From: LMUY01 sp964244585
GTDB lineage: Bacteria; Pseudomonadota; Alphaproteobacteria; Acetobacterales; Acetobacteraceae
Length of the DNA: 64,000 nt
Reading direction: 5' to 3'
NCBI GenBank assembly: GCA_964244585.1
Contig: CAXTJM010000011.1
Location: 1 to 64,000 of the forward strand
In this document: positions 9,322-17,489 of the stretch, in pieces
Position numbering within the stretch: the stretch's first letter is position 1
How the letters are laid out: each line of letters opens with the position of its first letter
Translations under genes and position numbers: made by a program
The notes under the pieces: model-generated
Told to the model about the DNA's origin: nothing
Databases searched by the model: none
What the model saw: the letters and a program-made list of their open reading frames with translations, nothing else

Positions 9322-9350
9322 TTGCGTCTGCGTGTCAACGCCGCTATAGA
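9322..9350 (+). promoter_or_regulatory. Putative sigma-70 promoter of tRNA-Asn
   Basis: TTGCGT at 9322-9327 and TATAGA at 9345-9350 are separated by exactly 17 bases. The -10 box ends 16 bases before the first base of the mature tRNA, leaving a very short 5' leader. The -10 hexamer matches five of six consensus positions; the -35 matches the TTG core only. Confidence 0.6.
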
Positions 9351-9366
9351 CGCCGCCGCGCGGTGA

Positions 9367-9442
9367 TCCCGAATAGCTCAGTTGGTAGAGCAAGCGACTG
9401 TTAATCGCTCGGTCGTAGGTTCGAGTCCTACTTCGGGAGCCA
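9367..9442 (+). tRNA. tRNA-Asn (anticodon GUU)
   Basis: A 76-base cloverleaf that can be folded by eye: acceptor stem TCCCGAA/TTCGGGA, D-arm GCTC...GAGC, anticodon stem AGCGA/TCGCT around loop CTGTTAA with anticodon GTT at 9400-9402, T-arm with GGTTCGAGTCC, discriminator G and encoded CCA at 9440-9442. Purine 37 and U33 are in place. No intron. It lies between fumarylacetoacetase and phnM on the same strand. Confidence 0.97.
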
Positions 9443-9485
9443 ACCAAGCCCGGGTGCTCCGTCACCGTAGCTTCACGCCCGGTGG

Positions 9486-9516
9486 ATGGTCCGGTGTGGC
9501 AGACCCTACGGACCAT
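9486..9516 (+). promoter_or_regulatory. 8-bp perfect inverted repeat in the phnM leader
   Basis: ATGGTCCG at 9486-9493 and CGGACCAT at 9509-9516 are perfect inverse copies separated by 15 bases, centred about 35 bases upstream of the phnM start codon. The spacing (23 bases between arm starts) suits a dimeric repressor operator; a long-loop RNA hairpin is the alternative. No regulator gene is adjacent. Confidence 0.4.
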
Positions 9517-9535
9517 TCCCGGCCCAGGACCTCAC

Positions 9536-10666
9536 ATGACCTGCCTGACCAACGCCCGAATCGTCTTGACCGACCGTATCCTGCACGGGACGATCGTGCT
9601 GGAGGGCAATCGGATCGCCTCCGTCGATCCCGGCGTGTCGCATGCCCCCGGCGCGATCGACCTGGACGGCGACATGGTCATCCCCGGCGTCGTCGACCTG
9701 CATACCGACAACCTCGAACGCCAGGTGCAGCCGCGCAGCAACGCGCGCTGGCCCTCCCGCTCCGCCATGGTGGCGCATGACGCGCAATGCGCCGCCGCCG
9801 GCGTCACCACCGTGCTGGATGCGTTGTGCCTAGGCGACCTGGGCTTCGACAAGGACCGCATCCGCACCTTCCGGGAGGGCGTGGCGGATGGCGACGCCCT
9901 GACGGACACCGGGCTGCTGAAGAGCGAGCATTTCCTGCACCTGCGCTGCGAGATGCCGGCCAGCGACGTCATCGCCCTGCTGGACCCGGTGGCCGACCAT
10001 CCCCGCGTCCGCATGATCAGCCTGATGGATCATTCGCCGGGCGTGGGACAATACGCCAACATGGAATACTATCGCGCGCTGCGGGCCAAGGACGGGATGG
10101 ATGCCGCCACCATCGAGCGCCGCATCGGCGAGTTGCAGGAGCAGCGCGCCCGCCTGCGCGACCCGAACCGCAAGGCTTTGCTGGACCGGGTGCGCCCAGG
10201 CGGCACTGTGCTGGCCAGCCACGACGACCGCACGGCGCAGGAGGTGGAGGAGAACCACCGCGACGGCATCCGCATCAGCGAGTTCCCGGTGACGATGGAG
10301 GCCGCCAAAGCCGCGCAGGCCCATGGCATGCAGGTGATCGCCGGCGCCCCAAACATCGTCCGCGGCGGCAGCCATAGCGGCAACGTCGCGGCGGCCGACC
10401 TGGTGCGCGCCCGCGCGGTGGACGCCTTCGCCTCCGACTACGTGCCGGCCAGCCTGGTGGAGGCAGCGTTCGGCTGCGTCCGCGACACCGGCATCACCCT
10501 GCCGGACGCGGTCGCGCTGGTGACGGACAGCCCGGCCCGCATGGCCGGCCTGGCCGACCGCGGCCGCATCGCCGCCGGCTACCGCGCCGACCTGGTTCGG
10601 GTGCGGGTGCATGACGGCCTGCCGATCGTGCGGCAGGTCTGGCGCGCCGGCGAGCGTGTGATCTGA
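9536..10666 (+). CDS. phnM: PhnM, alpha-D-ribose 1-methylphosphonate 5-triphosphate diphosphatase
   Basis: C-P lyase pathway enzyme that removes pyrophosphate from ribose-1-alkylphosphonate 5-triphosphate before C-P bond cleavage. 376-residue amidohydrolase-fold protein. The metal-binding motif is DLHTDNLE (HTDN at residues 56-59, the PhnM hallmark), with SLMDHSPG, SHDDRT and ASDYVP further along, as in the family. The ATG at 9536 begins the beta-sandwich (MTCLTNARIVL). The stop codon overlaps the probable start of the DUF1045 gene (CTGA), so the two are co-translated. PhnGHIJKL are not in this window and must be elsewhere if the pathway is complete. Possible control by the inverted repeat just upstream. 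Confidence 0.93.
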   Translation: MTCLTNARIVLTDRILHGTIVLEGNRIASVDPGVSHAPGAIDLDGDMVIPGVVDLHTDNLERQVQPRSNARWPSRSAMVAHDAQCAAAGVTTVLDALCLGDLGFDKDRIRTFREGVADGDALTDTGLLKSEHFLHLRCEMPASDVIALLDPVADHPRVRMISLMDHSPGVGQYANMEYYRALRAKDGMDAATIERRIGELQEQRARLRDPNRKALLDRVRPGGTVLASHDDRTAQEVEENHRDGIRISEFPVTMEAAKAAQAHGMQVIAGAPNIVRGGSHSGNVAAADLVRARAVDAFASDYVPASLVEAAFGCVRDTGITLPDAVALVTDSPARMAGLADRGRIAAGYRADLVRVRVHDGLPIVRQVWRAGERVI

Positions 10667-11325
10667 CGGCCCGCGCCGCGATCTACTACGCGCCGGCCCT
10701 GGACGATCCGCTCTGGGCTGCCGGCTGCGACTGGCTGGGCCGCGACTCGCAGACCGGCCGGCGCATCCCCCATCCGGATCGCGACGAGCTGACGGCCGAC
10801 CCCCGCCGCTACGGCTTCCACGCCACGCTGAAGCCGCCGATGCGGCTGGCCCATCCGTGGGGCGCCCTGCTCGACGATGCCGTGGCGCTGGCGGAGGAGA
10901 TCGCCCCGTTCGACCTGCCGGCGCTGGAGGTGGCCGCACTCGGCGCCTTCCTGGCATTGCGCGAAACAGCGCCGTGCCAGGCGCTGCATGATCTGGCCGA
11001 CACCTGCGTCACCGGCCTAGACAGCCACCGGGTGCCGGCCGACGCGGCGGAAACCGCACGGCGGCGCACATCAAGGCTGACGCCGGAGCAGGACGCCATG
11101 CTGCTGGACTGGGGCTACCCCCACGTGCTGGCCACCTGGCGCTTCCACATGACGCTGACCCGGCGGCTCTCGCCGGCGGAGCGGGAGGCTGTGCAACCGG
11201 CGGCCACCGCGCATTTCGCCGACGCCCTGGCCCGCCCGCGCCGCGTCACCGACATCTGCCTGTTCACTCAGGCCACGCCGGCAGCCCCGTTCATTCTTGC
11301 AGAGCGTGTTCCGCTGAGCGGGTGA
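10663..11325 (+). CDS. DUF1045 phosphonate-operon protein, 2H phosphoesterase fold; apparent CTG start
   Basis: Predicted phosphoesterase of C-P lyase operons. Two HxT motifs of the 2H superfamily are visible, YGFHATLKPP (residues 51-60) and RFHMTL (160s), in a protein of about 220 residues, the usual family size. The coding frame reaches back to AIYYAPALDDPLW, the typical N-terminus, only if translation begins at a CTG at 10663 that overlaps the phnM stop as CTGA. The first ATG (10840) would delete the first HxT motif. Its position suggests that it opens the cyclic ribose phosphate made by C-P lyase, as PhnP does elsewhere; that is inference. Its 3' end overlaps phnN on the other strand by 35 bases. 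Confidence 0.85.
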   Translation: MTARAAIYYAPALDDPLWAAGCDWLGRDSQTGRRIPHPDRDELTADPRRYGFHATLKPPMRLAHPWGALLDDAVALAEEIAPFDLPALEVAALGAFLALRETAPCQALHDLADTCVTGLDSHRVPADAAETARRRTSRLTPEQDAMLLDWGYPHVLATWRFHMTLTRRLSPAEREAVQPAATAHFADALARPRRVTDICLFTQATPAAPFILAERVPLSG

Positions 11326-11854
11326 GCACGGCGATCAGCTGGCGCGCCCCGTCCTCGATCGTGCCCGTATTGGCGATCATGTCCCGCTCGACCGGCAGCG
11401 GCAGCACGATCGAACGGGCCAGCCGCCGGGCCAGGTCGTCGGCATCCTCGCGGCCCCGCTCCACCAGCCGGCTGGCGCGAAGCTGCGGCGGCGCCGTCAC
11501 CTCCACCACATGCACCCGGAAGCGCTGGGCGAGTTGCGGGATGGTGGCGCGGGACACGTTGGCGACCACCACGCGGCCAGCCTTCAGGTCGGCCGCGATG
11601 CTGCCCGGCAGGCCGTAGCGCAGGCCGTGTGCCCGCCACTGCAGCGCCAGGTGGCCCGCCTCCGCCCGGCGGTCGAACTCCTCGTCGCTGACGCTCTCAT
11701 GCTTCTCGCCCCCCTCGACCGCCGGGCGCGTGACCACCCGGCGGACGAAGCGGAACCGGCTGTCCCCCTCCAGCGCATCGCGGGCCGCATCGATCAGCGT
11801 GTCCTTGCCCGCGCCCGAGGCACCCACCACCAGCACAAGCATCCGTGCGACCAT
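11291..11854 (-). CDS. phnN: PhnN, ribose 1,5-bisphosphate phosphokinase
   Basis: ATP-dependent kinase that converts ribose 1,5-bisphosphate to PRPP, the last step that feeds C-P lyase products into central metabolism. 187 residues with a guanylate-kinase-like fold. The Walker A is GASGAGKDT (residues 11-19), RRVVTRPA and GGEKHESVSDEEF are typical of PhnN substrate and lid regions, and LQWRAHGLRYGLP matches the family core. An alternative start at the second methionine (11842) would also keep the P-loop intact. It is transcribed toward the DUF1045 gene with a 35-base tail overlap and away from ggt. The family is secure. Confidence 0.93.
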   Translation of the reverse strand: MVARMLVLVVGASGAGKDTLIDAARDALEGDSRFRFVRRVVTRPAVEGGEKHESVSDEEFDRRAEAGHLALQWRAHGLRYGLPGSIAADLKAGRVVVANVSRATIPQLAQRFRVHVVEVTAPPQLRASRLVERGREDADDLARRLARSIVLPLPVERDMIANTGTIEDGARQLIAVLTRSAEHALQE

Positions 11855-11914
11855 CCCGTTTTGCCCGGTGTGACCTTGGCGCTAGGTTGCCTCCGACGCA
11901 ACGGAGCACCCCGC

Positions 11915-13690
11915 ATGTTCACCACCCGACCCGAGATCGCCGGCACGTTCGGCGTGGTCGCCACGACGCACTGGCTGGCGAGCGGCGTCGGCCAGGCGGT
12001 GCTGGAACGGGGCGGTAACGCCTTCGACGCCGCTGCCGCCGCCGGCTTTACGCTGCAGGTGGCGGAGCCGCACCTGAACGGGCCGGGCGGTGACGCCCCC
12101 ATCATCATCCACGACGCCAAGACGGGAAAGCAGACCGTGATCTGCGGCCAAGGCCCTTCCCCGGCGGCCGCCACGCTGGACGCGTTCCACGCGCTCGGGC
12201 TGGATTTGATCCCGGCGACCGGCGTGCTGCCGGCGGTGGTGCCAGGCTCGTTCGGCGCCTGGTGCGTGCTGCTGCGCGATTGGGGCACCTGGGAGCTGGC
12301 GGACGTGCTGGAATTCGCCATCGGCTACGCCCAGAACGGCGTGCCGCTGGTGCCGCGCGTGCCCGCTACGATCGAAAGCGTGCGGCCACTGTTCCAGGAG
12401 GAATGGCACTCCAGCGCCGCCATCTGGCTGCCCGGCGGCGATGTGCCGGCCGTGGACGCGCTGTTCGCCAACCCCACCCTGGCCGCGACCTGGCGGCGCC
12501 TGCTGCGCGAGGCTGTGGGCGGGTCGCGCGAGGCGCGGATCGAGGCGGCGCGGCATGCCTGGTACCAGGGTTTCGTGGCCGAGGCCGTGGGCGCGTTCTT
12601 CGCCGAAACCGACGTGCTGGACGTGTCCGGCCGCCGCCATCGCGGGCTGCTGGCGGCACAGGATTTCGCCGACTGGACGCCGGGCCTGGAGGCGCCGCTC
12701 CGCTACGACTATGCCGGGCATACGGTGCTGAAATGCGGCCCGTGGAGCCAGGGTCCGGTCATGTTGCAGCAACTGGCGCTGCTGGCCGGGTTCGACATCG
12801 CCGGCATGGACCCGGTCGGCCCGGACTTCGTCCACACGGTCGTGGAATGCATGAAGCTGGCCTATGCCGACCGCGAGGCGTTCTACGGCGACCCGGACTT
12901 CACCGACGTGCCGATGGAAACCCTGCTGTCCCGCGAGTACAACGACGAACGCCGCCGCCTGGTCGGGGCCGAGGCGTCGTTCGAGCTGCGGCCCGGCGTC
13001 GTGGGTAATCGCTCCCCCTGGGTGGACCACGAGGCCGCGTCCCGCGCGGAGCTGCTGACCCGCGCGCCGGGCGCCGGGGAGCCGACCGTGGCCCGGATGG
13101 GGGTGATCGGCGCCGACACGGTGCATATCGACGTGATCGACCGCTGGGGCAACATGGTCAGCGCCACCCCGTCCGGCGGTTGGCTGCAATCCTCCCCGGC
13201 CATCCCGGGACTGGGCTTCTGCATGGGCACGCGCGGGCAGATGTTCTGGCTGCGCCCCGATCTGCCGAACAGCCTGCTGCCGAGGAAGCGGCCGCGCACC
13301 ACGCTGTCGCCGTCCATGGCGCTGCGCGACGGCAAGGCATGGATGGCGTTCGGCACCCCGGGCGGCGAGCAGCAGGACCAGTGGTCGCCGATCTTCCTGC
13401 TGCGCCGCATCCACCACCGGCTGGGCATCCAGGCGGCGATCGACATGCCGTCCTTCCATACCGAACATTGGCCCAGCAGCTTCTGGCCCCGCGTGGCGCG
13501 GCCCGGCAAGCTCGTGCTGGAAGGCCGCTTCAGCCCGGCAGTGCGCGACGAGCTCGCCCGGCGCGGCCATGCGGTGACGATGGGCGACGACTGGTCGGAG
13601 GGCCGGCTGTCCGCGGCCGACCTCGCGGGCGGCATCATGCATGCCGGGGCGAACGCGCGCGGCATGCAGGGATACGCCGTCGGACGGTGA
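11915..13690 (+). CDS. ggt: Gamma-glutamyltransferase family protein
   Basis: N-terminal-nucleophile hydrolase that autocleaves and transfers or hydrolyses gamma-glutamyl groups, for example from glutathione. 591 residues from the ATG at 11915. The N-terminal half shows GVVATTHWLAS and GGNAFDAAAAAGFTLQV..GPGGD. The autoprocessing threonine is in GADTVHIDV (about residue 402), with GNMVSATPSGG after it; FGTPGGEQQDQW replaces the usual C-terminal GSPGG block. No signal peptide is visible, so it is probably cytoplasmic, like the gamma-glutamyl-hydrolase subgroup often found with amide or oxamate catabolism. The frame is open much further upstream, but that stretch is antisense to phnN. The exact substrate is unknown. 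Confidence 0.9.
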   Translation: MFTTRPEIAGTFGVVATTHWLASGVGQAVLERGGNAFDAAAAAGFTLQVAEPHLNGPGGDAPIIIHDAKTGKQTVICGQGPSPAAATLDAFHALGLDLIPATGVLPAVVPGSFGAWCVLLRDWGTWELADVLEFAIGYAQNGVPLVPRVPATIESVRPLFQEEWHSSAAIWLPGGDVPAVDALFANPTLAATWRRLLREAVGGSREARIEAARHAWYQGFVAEAVGAFFAETDVLDVSGRRHRGLLAAQDFADWTPGLEAPLRYDYAGHTVLKCGPWSQGPVMLQQLALLAGFDIAGMDPVGPDFVHTVVECMKLAYADREAFYGDPDFTDVPMETLLSREYNDERRRLVGAEASFELRPGVVGNRSPWVDHEAASRAELLTRAPGAGEPTVARMGVIGADTVHIDVIDRWGNMVSATPSGGWLQSSPAIPGLGFCMGTRGQMFWLRPDLPNSLLPRKRPRTTLSPSMALRDGKAWMAFGTPGGEQQDQWSPIFLLRRIHHRLGIQAAIDMPSFHTEHWPSSFWPRVARPGKLVLEGRFSPAVRDELARRGHAVTMGDDWSEGRLSAADLAGGIMHAGANARGMQGYAVGR

Positions 13691-13711
13691 CGGCCCGGCG
13701 GGATCCGACCC

Positions 13712-13924
13712 ATGTGGGTCCATCTGGACTTCTCCGGCACGTCGATCTGGTTCTGGCTTGGCCTGGCGGTCGCGCTACATTGGATCGCCGTGACGCTGAC
13801 CCTACTGGCGGTCGTCGCCTTCGGGTTGTGCTGCAGAGGGATTCTACGCGGCCTCGTACTTTCGCTCGCCGCCATGGCTCTCGTGCTTGTCGGCGTCGGC
13901 CTTGCGACCGTCATGACCGCCTAG
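13712..13924 (+). CDS. Small membrane protein, two predicted transmembrane helices
   Basis: 70-residue hydrophobic protein with two helices (about residues 11-38 and 46-68) and a short loop containing two adjacent cysteines and an arginine. No family recognised. It starts 21 bases after the ggt stop on the same strand, with a GGGA-like sequence upstream of the ATG, so it is probably the last gene of that transcript. A strong hairpin follows 19 bases after its stop. The hydrophobic pattern and codon use support a real gene. Confidence 0.6.
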   Translation: MWVHLDFSGTSIWFWLGLAVALHWIAVTLTLLAVVAFGLCCRGILRGLVLSLAAMALVLVGVGLATVMTA

Positions 13925-13942
13925 CCGCCCCGCCCCGAGGCA

Positions 13943-13971
13943 GCGCGTGACGTCGGCAGGACGTCGTGCGC
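13943..13971. terminator. 12-bp hairpin between convergent genes (candidate bidirectional terminator)
   Basis: GCGCGTGACGTC (13943-13954) can pair over its whole length with GACGTCGTGCGC (13960-13971), ten Watson-Crick pairs and two G-U pairs, around the 5-base loop GGCAG. It lies between the small membrane protein (+) and the MFS gene (-). There is no U-tract on either side. A second 6-bp stem (CCGGTG 13998-14003, CACCGG 14012-14017) overlaps the MFS stop codon. Confidence 0.5.
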
Positions 13972-14010
13972 CGGAACGCCGGTGCATTCTCGATAACCCG
14001 GTGCGTCGGG

Positions 14011-15195
14011 TCACCGGACGCGTGTGATCCAGACCAGCACGAGCGAGACGAGGCAGGCCGCAGAGGCTGCCAGGAAGGCGGCAGGCAGGCCGTGGCTGGC
14101 AGCGACCAGGCCCATCGCGGGCCCGGCGGCGCCGAGGCCCAGGTCGAAGCAGGCCAGGAACGCCCCGAGCGCCACGCCCAGATCCTCGGCCCGCACCCGG
14201 CGCACCACCTCCACCCCGAGTGCGGGGAACACCAGGGAGTAACCGAGGCCCGACAGGCCGGCTCCGGCCAGGGCCGCCAGCGGCGAGTTCGCGGCGGCGA
14301 TCAGGGCCAGGCCGGCGGACTCGACCACCAGGCACACGATGGCTACCCGGATGCCGCCGATCCGGTCCGGCACGCCGGCGAACAGCACGCGGGACACGAT
14401 GTAGACGCCGCCGAACGCCGACAATGCCAGTCCCGCCCCCGACCAGCCGCGTTCGGCGTAGTGCAGCGCCAGAAAGGCGGCGATGGTGCCGAACCCGCCG
14501 GATGCCAGCACGATGCCGAGGCCCGGCGGCCAGATCGCCCCCAGCACATGGGTCATCGAGCTGCGCCGCGCCGCGGTCGCCGGCAACCCCGGCAGTGCCA
14601 GGCAGACGATGCCCGCCGCCAGCGGCAACACGGCGACGGCGACCGCCACTGCGGCGAAGCCGCCGAGGCTGCCCAGGCCGGCGCCGAGCGGCGCCCCCAC
14701 GGCCACCGCCCCGTACATGGCGATGCCGTTCCACGACAAGGCACGCCCGGCATGGCCCGGCCCCACCCGCGTCACCACCCAGGCGGTCAGCGCCGTCGTG
14801 AACAGGCTGTCTCCCAGGCCTAGCACCACCCGGCCGACCAGCAGCACGGCCAGGGCCGGCCCGGGCGGCAAGCCGGTGGAGAGGAGATAGGCCACGCCGC
14901 TCAACGCCGCGACCACGAGGCCCGCCAGCACCACCGCCTTCGGGCCACGGCGTTCCGCCAGCACCCCGGCGAGTTGGCGGGCGAGCAACGTCGTGCCGGG
15001 CGCCAGTCCCATCACCGCCCCCACCGTCGCGGTGCCATATCCCAGCGCGTGTACCTCCAGCGGCAGGGTGCCGATGGGCAGGCCGACCGCGGCGTAGCCG
15101 AGGAACATCAGCAGCGTGAACGGCAGCAGGGTGATCGTGGCGCTGCGGGCGGACGGGGCAGGCTCCGGCCGGGCGGGAAGCGCCCCCGCGCTCAA
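14011..15195 (-). CDS. MFS transporter (12 TM, YhhS/arabinose-efflux-like)
   Basis: 394-residue major facilitator with about 12 transmembrane helices, an N-terminal tail rich in Ala/Pro, and a loop-2/3-like segment (RQLAGVLAERRGPK) that corresponds to the MFS A-motif. RxGPG in the fifth-helix region also fits. The start is a TTG at 15195 that overlaps the stop codon of the upstream TPP-enzyme gene (TTGA), so the two proteins are made from one message by coupled translation. The substrate is unknown; the pairing suggests export or import of a substrate or product of that enzyme. It ends opposite the small membrane protein, with hairpins between. Confidence 0.88.
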   Translation of the reverse strand: MSAGALPARPEPAPSARSATITLLPFTLLMFLGYAAVGLPIGTLPLEVHALGYGTATVGAVMGLAPGTTLLARQLAGVLAERRGPKAVVLAGLVVAALSGVAYLLSTGLPPGPALAVLLVGRVVLGLGDSLFTTALTAWVVTRVGPGHAGRALSWNGIAMYGAVAVGAPLGAGLGSLGGFAAVAVAVAVLPLAAGIVCLALPGLPATAARRSSMTHVLGAIWPPGLGIVLASGGFGTIAAFLALHYAERGWSGAGLALSAFGGVYIVSRVLFAGVPDRIGGIRVAIVCLVVESAGLALIAAANSPLAALAGAGLSGLGYSLVFPALGVEVVRRVRAEDLGVALGAFLACFDLGLGAAGPAMGLVAASHGLPAAFLAASAACLVSLVLVWITRVR

Positions 15196-16952
15196 CGCTT
15201 CACGCGGGGCCGCGCCGTGGCGGGTCGGACGGGCTTGGCCGCGGGCGGCTTGGCGGCCGGCTTGACCACGCCGGTGCCGGCGCGAAGCTGCGCCACCGTC
15301 GCCCGGCTGGTGATCTGTTCCGGGTCCATGACCAGCTCGATCACCGCCGGCCGCCCGCTCTCCAGGGCGCGGCGGAAGGCGGGGGCGAACTCCGCCGTCG
15401 CCTTCACCGTCTCGCCATGGCCGCCGAACGCCTCGATCAGCCGGGCGAAATCCGGGTTGGTCAGCGCGGTGCCGGAGACGCGGCCCGGATAGCTGCGCTC
15501 CTGATACATGCGGATGGTGCCGTACATCGAGTTGTTGAACACGATCACGACCGGCGCCACCCCGTGGTGGAAGGCCGTGGCGATCTCCTGCCCCGTCATC
15601 AGGAAGCCGCCATCGCCGACGAAGGAGACGACTACCCGGTCCGGGAAGGCGATCTTCGCCCCGACCGCTGCCGGCACGCTGTAGCCCATGGCGCCGTTGG
15701 TCGGGCCGAGGAAGCGTTGGCCCGCGCCGAAATCCAGGAAGCGCTGCGGCCAGCCGGCGAAATTGCCGGCGTCGCAGGTGCAGATCGCATCGGGCGGCAG
15801 CAGCGCCTCCAGCTCCCGCATCGCGGCGCCGACGTTCAGCGGGAACGCCACCTCCACCGGTTCGCGCCCCGCCTGGCGGATGGCGCGCAGCTCGGCGGTC
15901 CAGCCGTGCCAGGGCACGTCGCGCACCGGCAACGCGGCCGCCGCGATGGCGAAGGCGTTCAGGTCCGCCGTGATGCCGAGCCGGGGCCGGAACACGCGGC
16001 CGATCTCCGCCGGGTCCTGGTGCACGTGGGCGATCGTCGTGGTCCCCGCCGGGTTGAACAGGGTGTAACCCTGGGTCACCGCCTCGCCGAGCCGGGTGCC
16101 GATGGCGAGGATTAGGTCGGCTTCCTTGGCCCGCGCCACCAGGGCCGGGTCCGGCCCGACGCCGAGGTCGCCCACATAGTTGGATAGTGTGCCGTCATAC
16201 AGCGCCTGGCGGCGGAAGCCGACCGCGACGGGGATGTCGTGGGCGGTGAGGAAGCCATGGATCGCCGCCCGGCCCGCCGGCGTCCAACCGCCGCCGCCCA
16301 GGATCGCCAACGGCTTGGTGGCGTTGGCCATCAGCTTGGCCAAGGCGGCCACGGCCTCCGGATCGGGCTGCGGGCGGGAGACCAGCGTCGGCCCGATATC
16401 CGGCACGTCCACCATGTGCTTCTGCATTTCCTCCGACAGGGCGATCACCACCGGTCCCGGCCGGCCGGTGGTAGCGACGTCCACGGCATGCGCGACGATC
16501 TCCGGGATGCGCGCGGCGTCGTCGATCTGCGTGACCCATTTCGCCAGCGGCGCGAACATCCGGCGGTAATCCACCTCCTGGAAGCTTTCGCGGTCGGTTT
16601 CGGCGAACGGGATCTGGCCCACGAACAGCAACAGCGGCGTGCTGTCCTGCTGCGCGATATGCACGCCGATCGCCCCGTGGCAGGCGCCGGGGCCGCGCGT
16701 GACCATGGCCGCGGCCGGTCGTCCGGTCAGCTTGCCATAGGCCTCGGCCGCGTTCACCGCCCCTGCCTCGAACCGGCACGTCACCAGCTTCAGCCGCTCA
16801 TGCACCGCATACAGGCCGTCCAGCACGTCGAGGTAGCTTTCCCCCGGCACGGCGAAGACGTGGTCGATCCCCTGGGCCACCAGCGCGTCCGCCAGCACCC
16901 GGCCGCCCGGTCGGGCACCGTGCCGCGCCGCATTCGCCCGCTTCAACTCCAT
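15192..16952 (-). CDS. Thiamine-diphosphate-dependent enzyme, acetolactate-synthase/benzoylformate-decarboxylase family
   Basis: 586-residue protein with the three domains of the POX/ALS family: N-terminal PYR domain with catalytic glutamate in VPGESYLD (E38), a central NAD/FAD-like domain, and a C-terminal PP domain with the TPP/Mg motif GDGGFLMTGQE...FNN. A basic, Ala/Pro/Lys-rich tail (about 25 residues) is an addition to the family core. The ATG at 16952 is preceded by GGGAGGA. No acetolactate-synthase regulatory subunit (ilvN) is adjacent, so a catabolic or specialised carboligase/decarboxylase is more likely than biosynthetic AHAS. It is coupled to an MFS carrier by a TTGA overlap. The substrate cannot be read from sequence. 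Confidence 0.88.
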   Translation of the reverse strand: MELKRANAARHGARPGGRVLADALVAQGIDHVFAVPGESYLDVLDGLYAVHERLKLVTCRFEAGAVNAAEAYGKLTGRPAAAMVTRGPGACHGAIGVHIAQQDSTPLLLFVGQIPFAETDRESFQEVDYRRMFAPLAKWVTQIDDAARIPEIVAHAVDVATTGRPGPVVIALSEEMQKHMVDVPDIGPTLVSRPQPDPEAVAALAKLMANATKPLAILGGGGWTPAGRAAIHGFLTAHDIPVAVGFRRQALYDGTLSNYVGDLGVGPDPALVARAKEADLILAIGTRLGEAVTQGYTLFNPAGTTTIAHVHQDPAEIGRVFRPRLGITADLNAFAIAAAALPVRDVPWHGWTAELRAIRQAGREPVEVAFPLNVGAAMRELEALLPPDAICTCDAGNFAGWPQRFLDFGAGQRFLGPTNGAMGYSVPAAVGAKIAFPDRVVVSFVGDGGFLMTGQEIATAFHHGVAPVVIVFNNSMYGTIRMYQERSYPGRVSGTALTNPDFARLIEAFGGHGETVKATAEFAPAFRRALESGRPAVIELVMDPEQITSRATVAQLRAGTGVVKPAAKPPAAKPVRPATARPRVKR

Positions 16953-17066
16953 GTCGCGTCCTCCCTGGTCGGCAGGATAGGCGCGGCAGGCGGGCCACGC
17001 CATGCGCGTGGGCATCAAGACCCGGCGTGCCAGACGACATCCGGCCGTCCGCGCCGCGGCCTGACC

Positions 17067-17474
17067 CTACTGCCCCGCCCGCTTGAAGGCCGCCACCAGC
17101 GCATCGATCCGCGCCAGGCTGCCGTCGGCCGCGATCGCCGTGCAGGCCGCCTGTCCGTACCGGTCCACCTGCACATTCCCCTCGTCGACGCCCTGGTTCA
17201 GCGACGCGTAGAGGAAGGCGGTCACGTCCTCGGGACGCACGCCGCCGCTCGGGCTCAAATTCCTGGCCTGCCGGTCCAACTCCATGGTGATGGCGGGCAC
17301 GGCAATCACCGACCACGCATGCGGCCGCAGATGGCAGGCGTCCGCGACGATCGCGTCCCCAGACAGGCGAGCGGTGCGCGCGAGGTCCTCGGCCGTCACC
17401 GCCTGCGCCCCTGCGGATGCGGCGACCCCACAGGCCAGCAAGGCCACCAGCACGCGCAGGATCTGCGGAGCCAC
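17067..17474 (-). CDS. Small secreted protein of unknown function (GTG start)
   Basis: 135 residues, starting at a GTG (17474). It has a hydrophobic signal sequence (LRVLVALLACGVAASAGAQA) with a good AQA cleavage site near residue 25. The mature part has two cysteines and a mainly helical pattern; no family is recognised. It lies 15 bases downstream of the NDUFS4-like gene on the same strand, so the two are probably co-transcribed. Probably a periplasmic protein; the function is unknown. Confidence 0.7.
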   Translation of the reverse strand: MAPQILRVLVALLACGVAASAGAQAVTAEDLARTARLSGDAIVADACHLRPHAWSVIAVPAITMELDRQARNLSPSGGVRPEDVTAFLYASLNQGVDEGNVQVDRYGQAACTAIAADGSLARIDALVAAFKRAGQ

Positions 17475-17489
17475 GGCCAGCCCGGACGC

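Noticed and set aside
7893..9338. 481-codon minus-strand frame over fumarylacetoacetase
   Set aside because: Shadow; also incompatible with the tRNA and the strong RBS of fahA on the other strand.
11882..13723. 613-codon minus-strand frame over ggt
   Set aside because: Antisense shadow of a conserved gene; no recognisable motifs and amino-acid composition rich in Arg, His and Gln.
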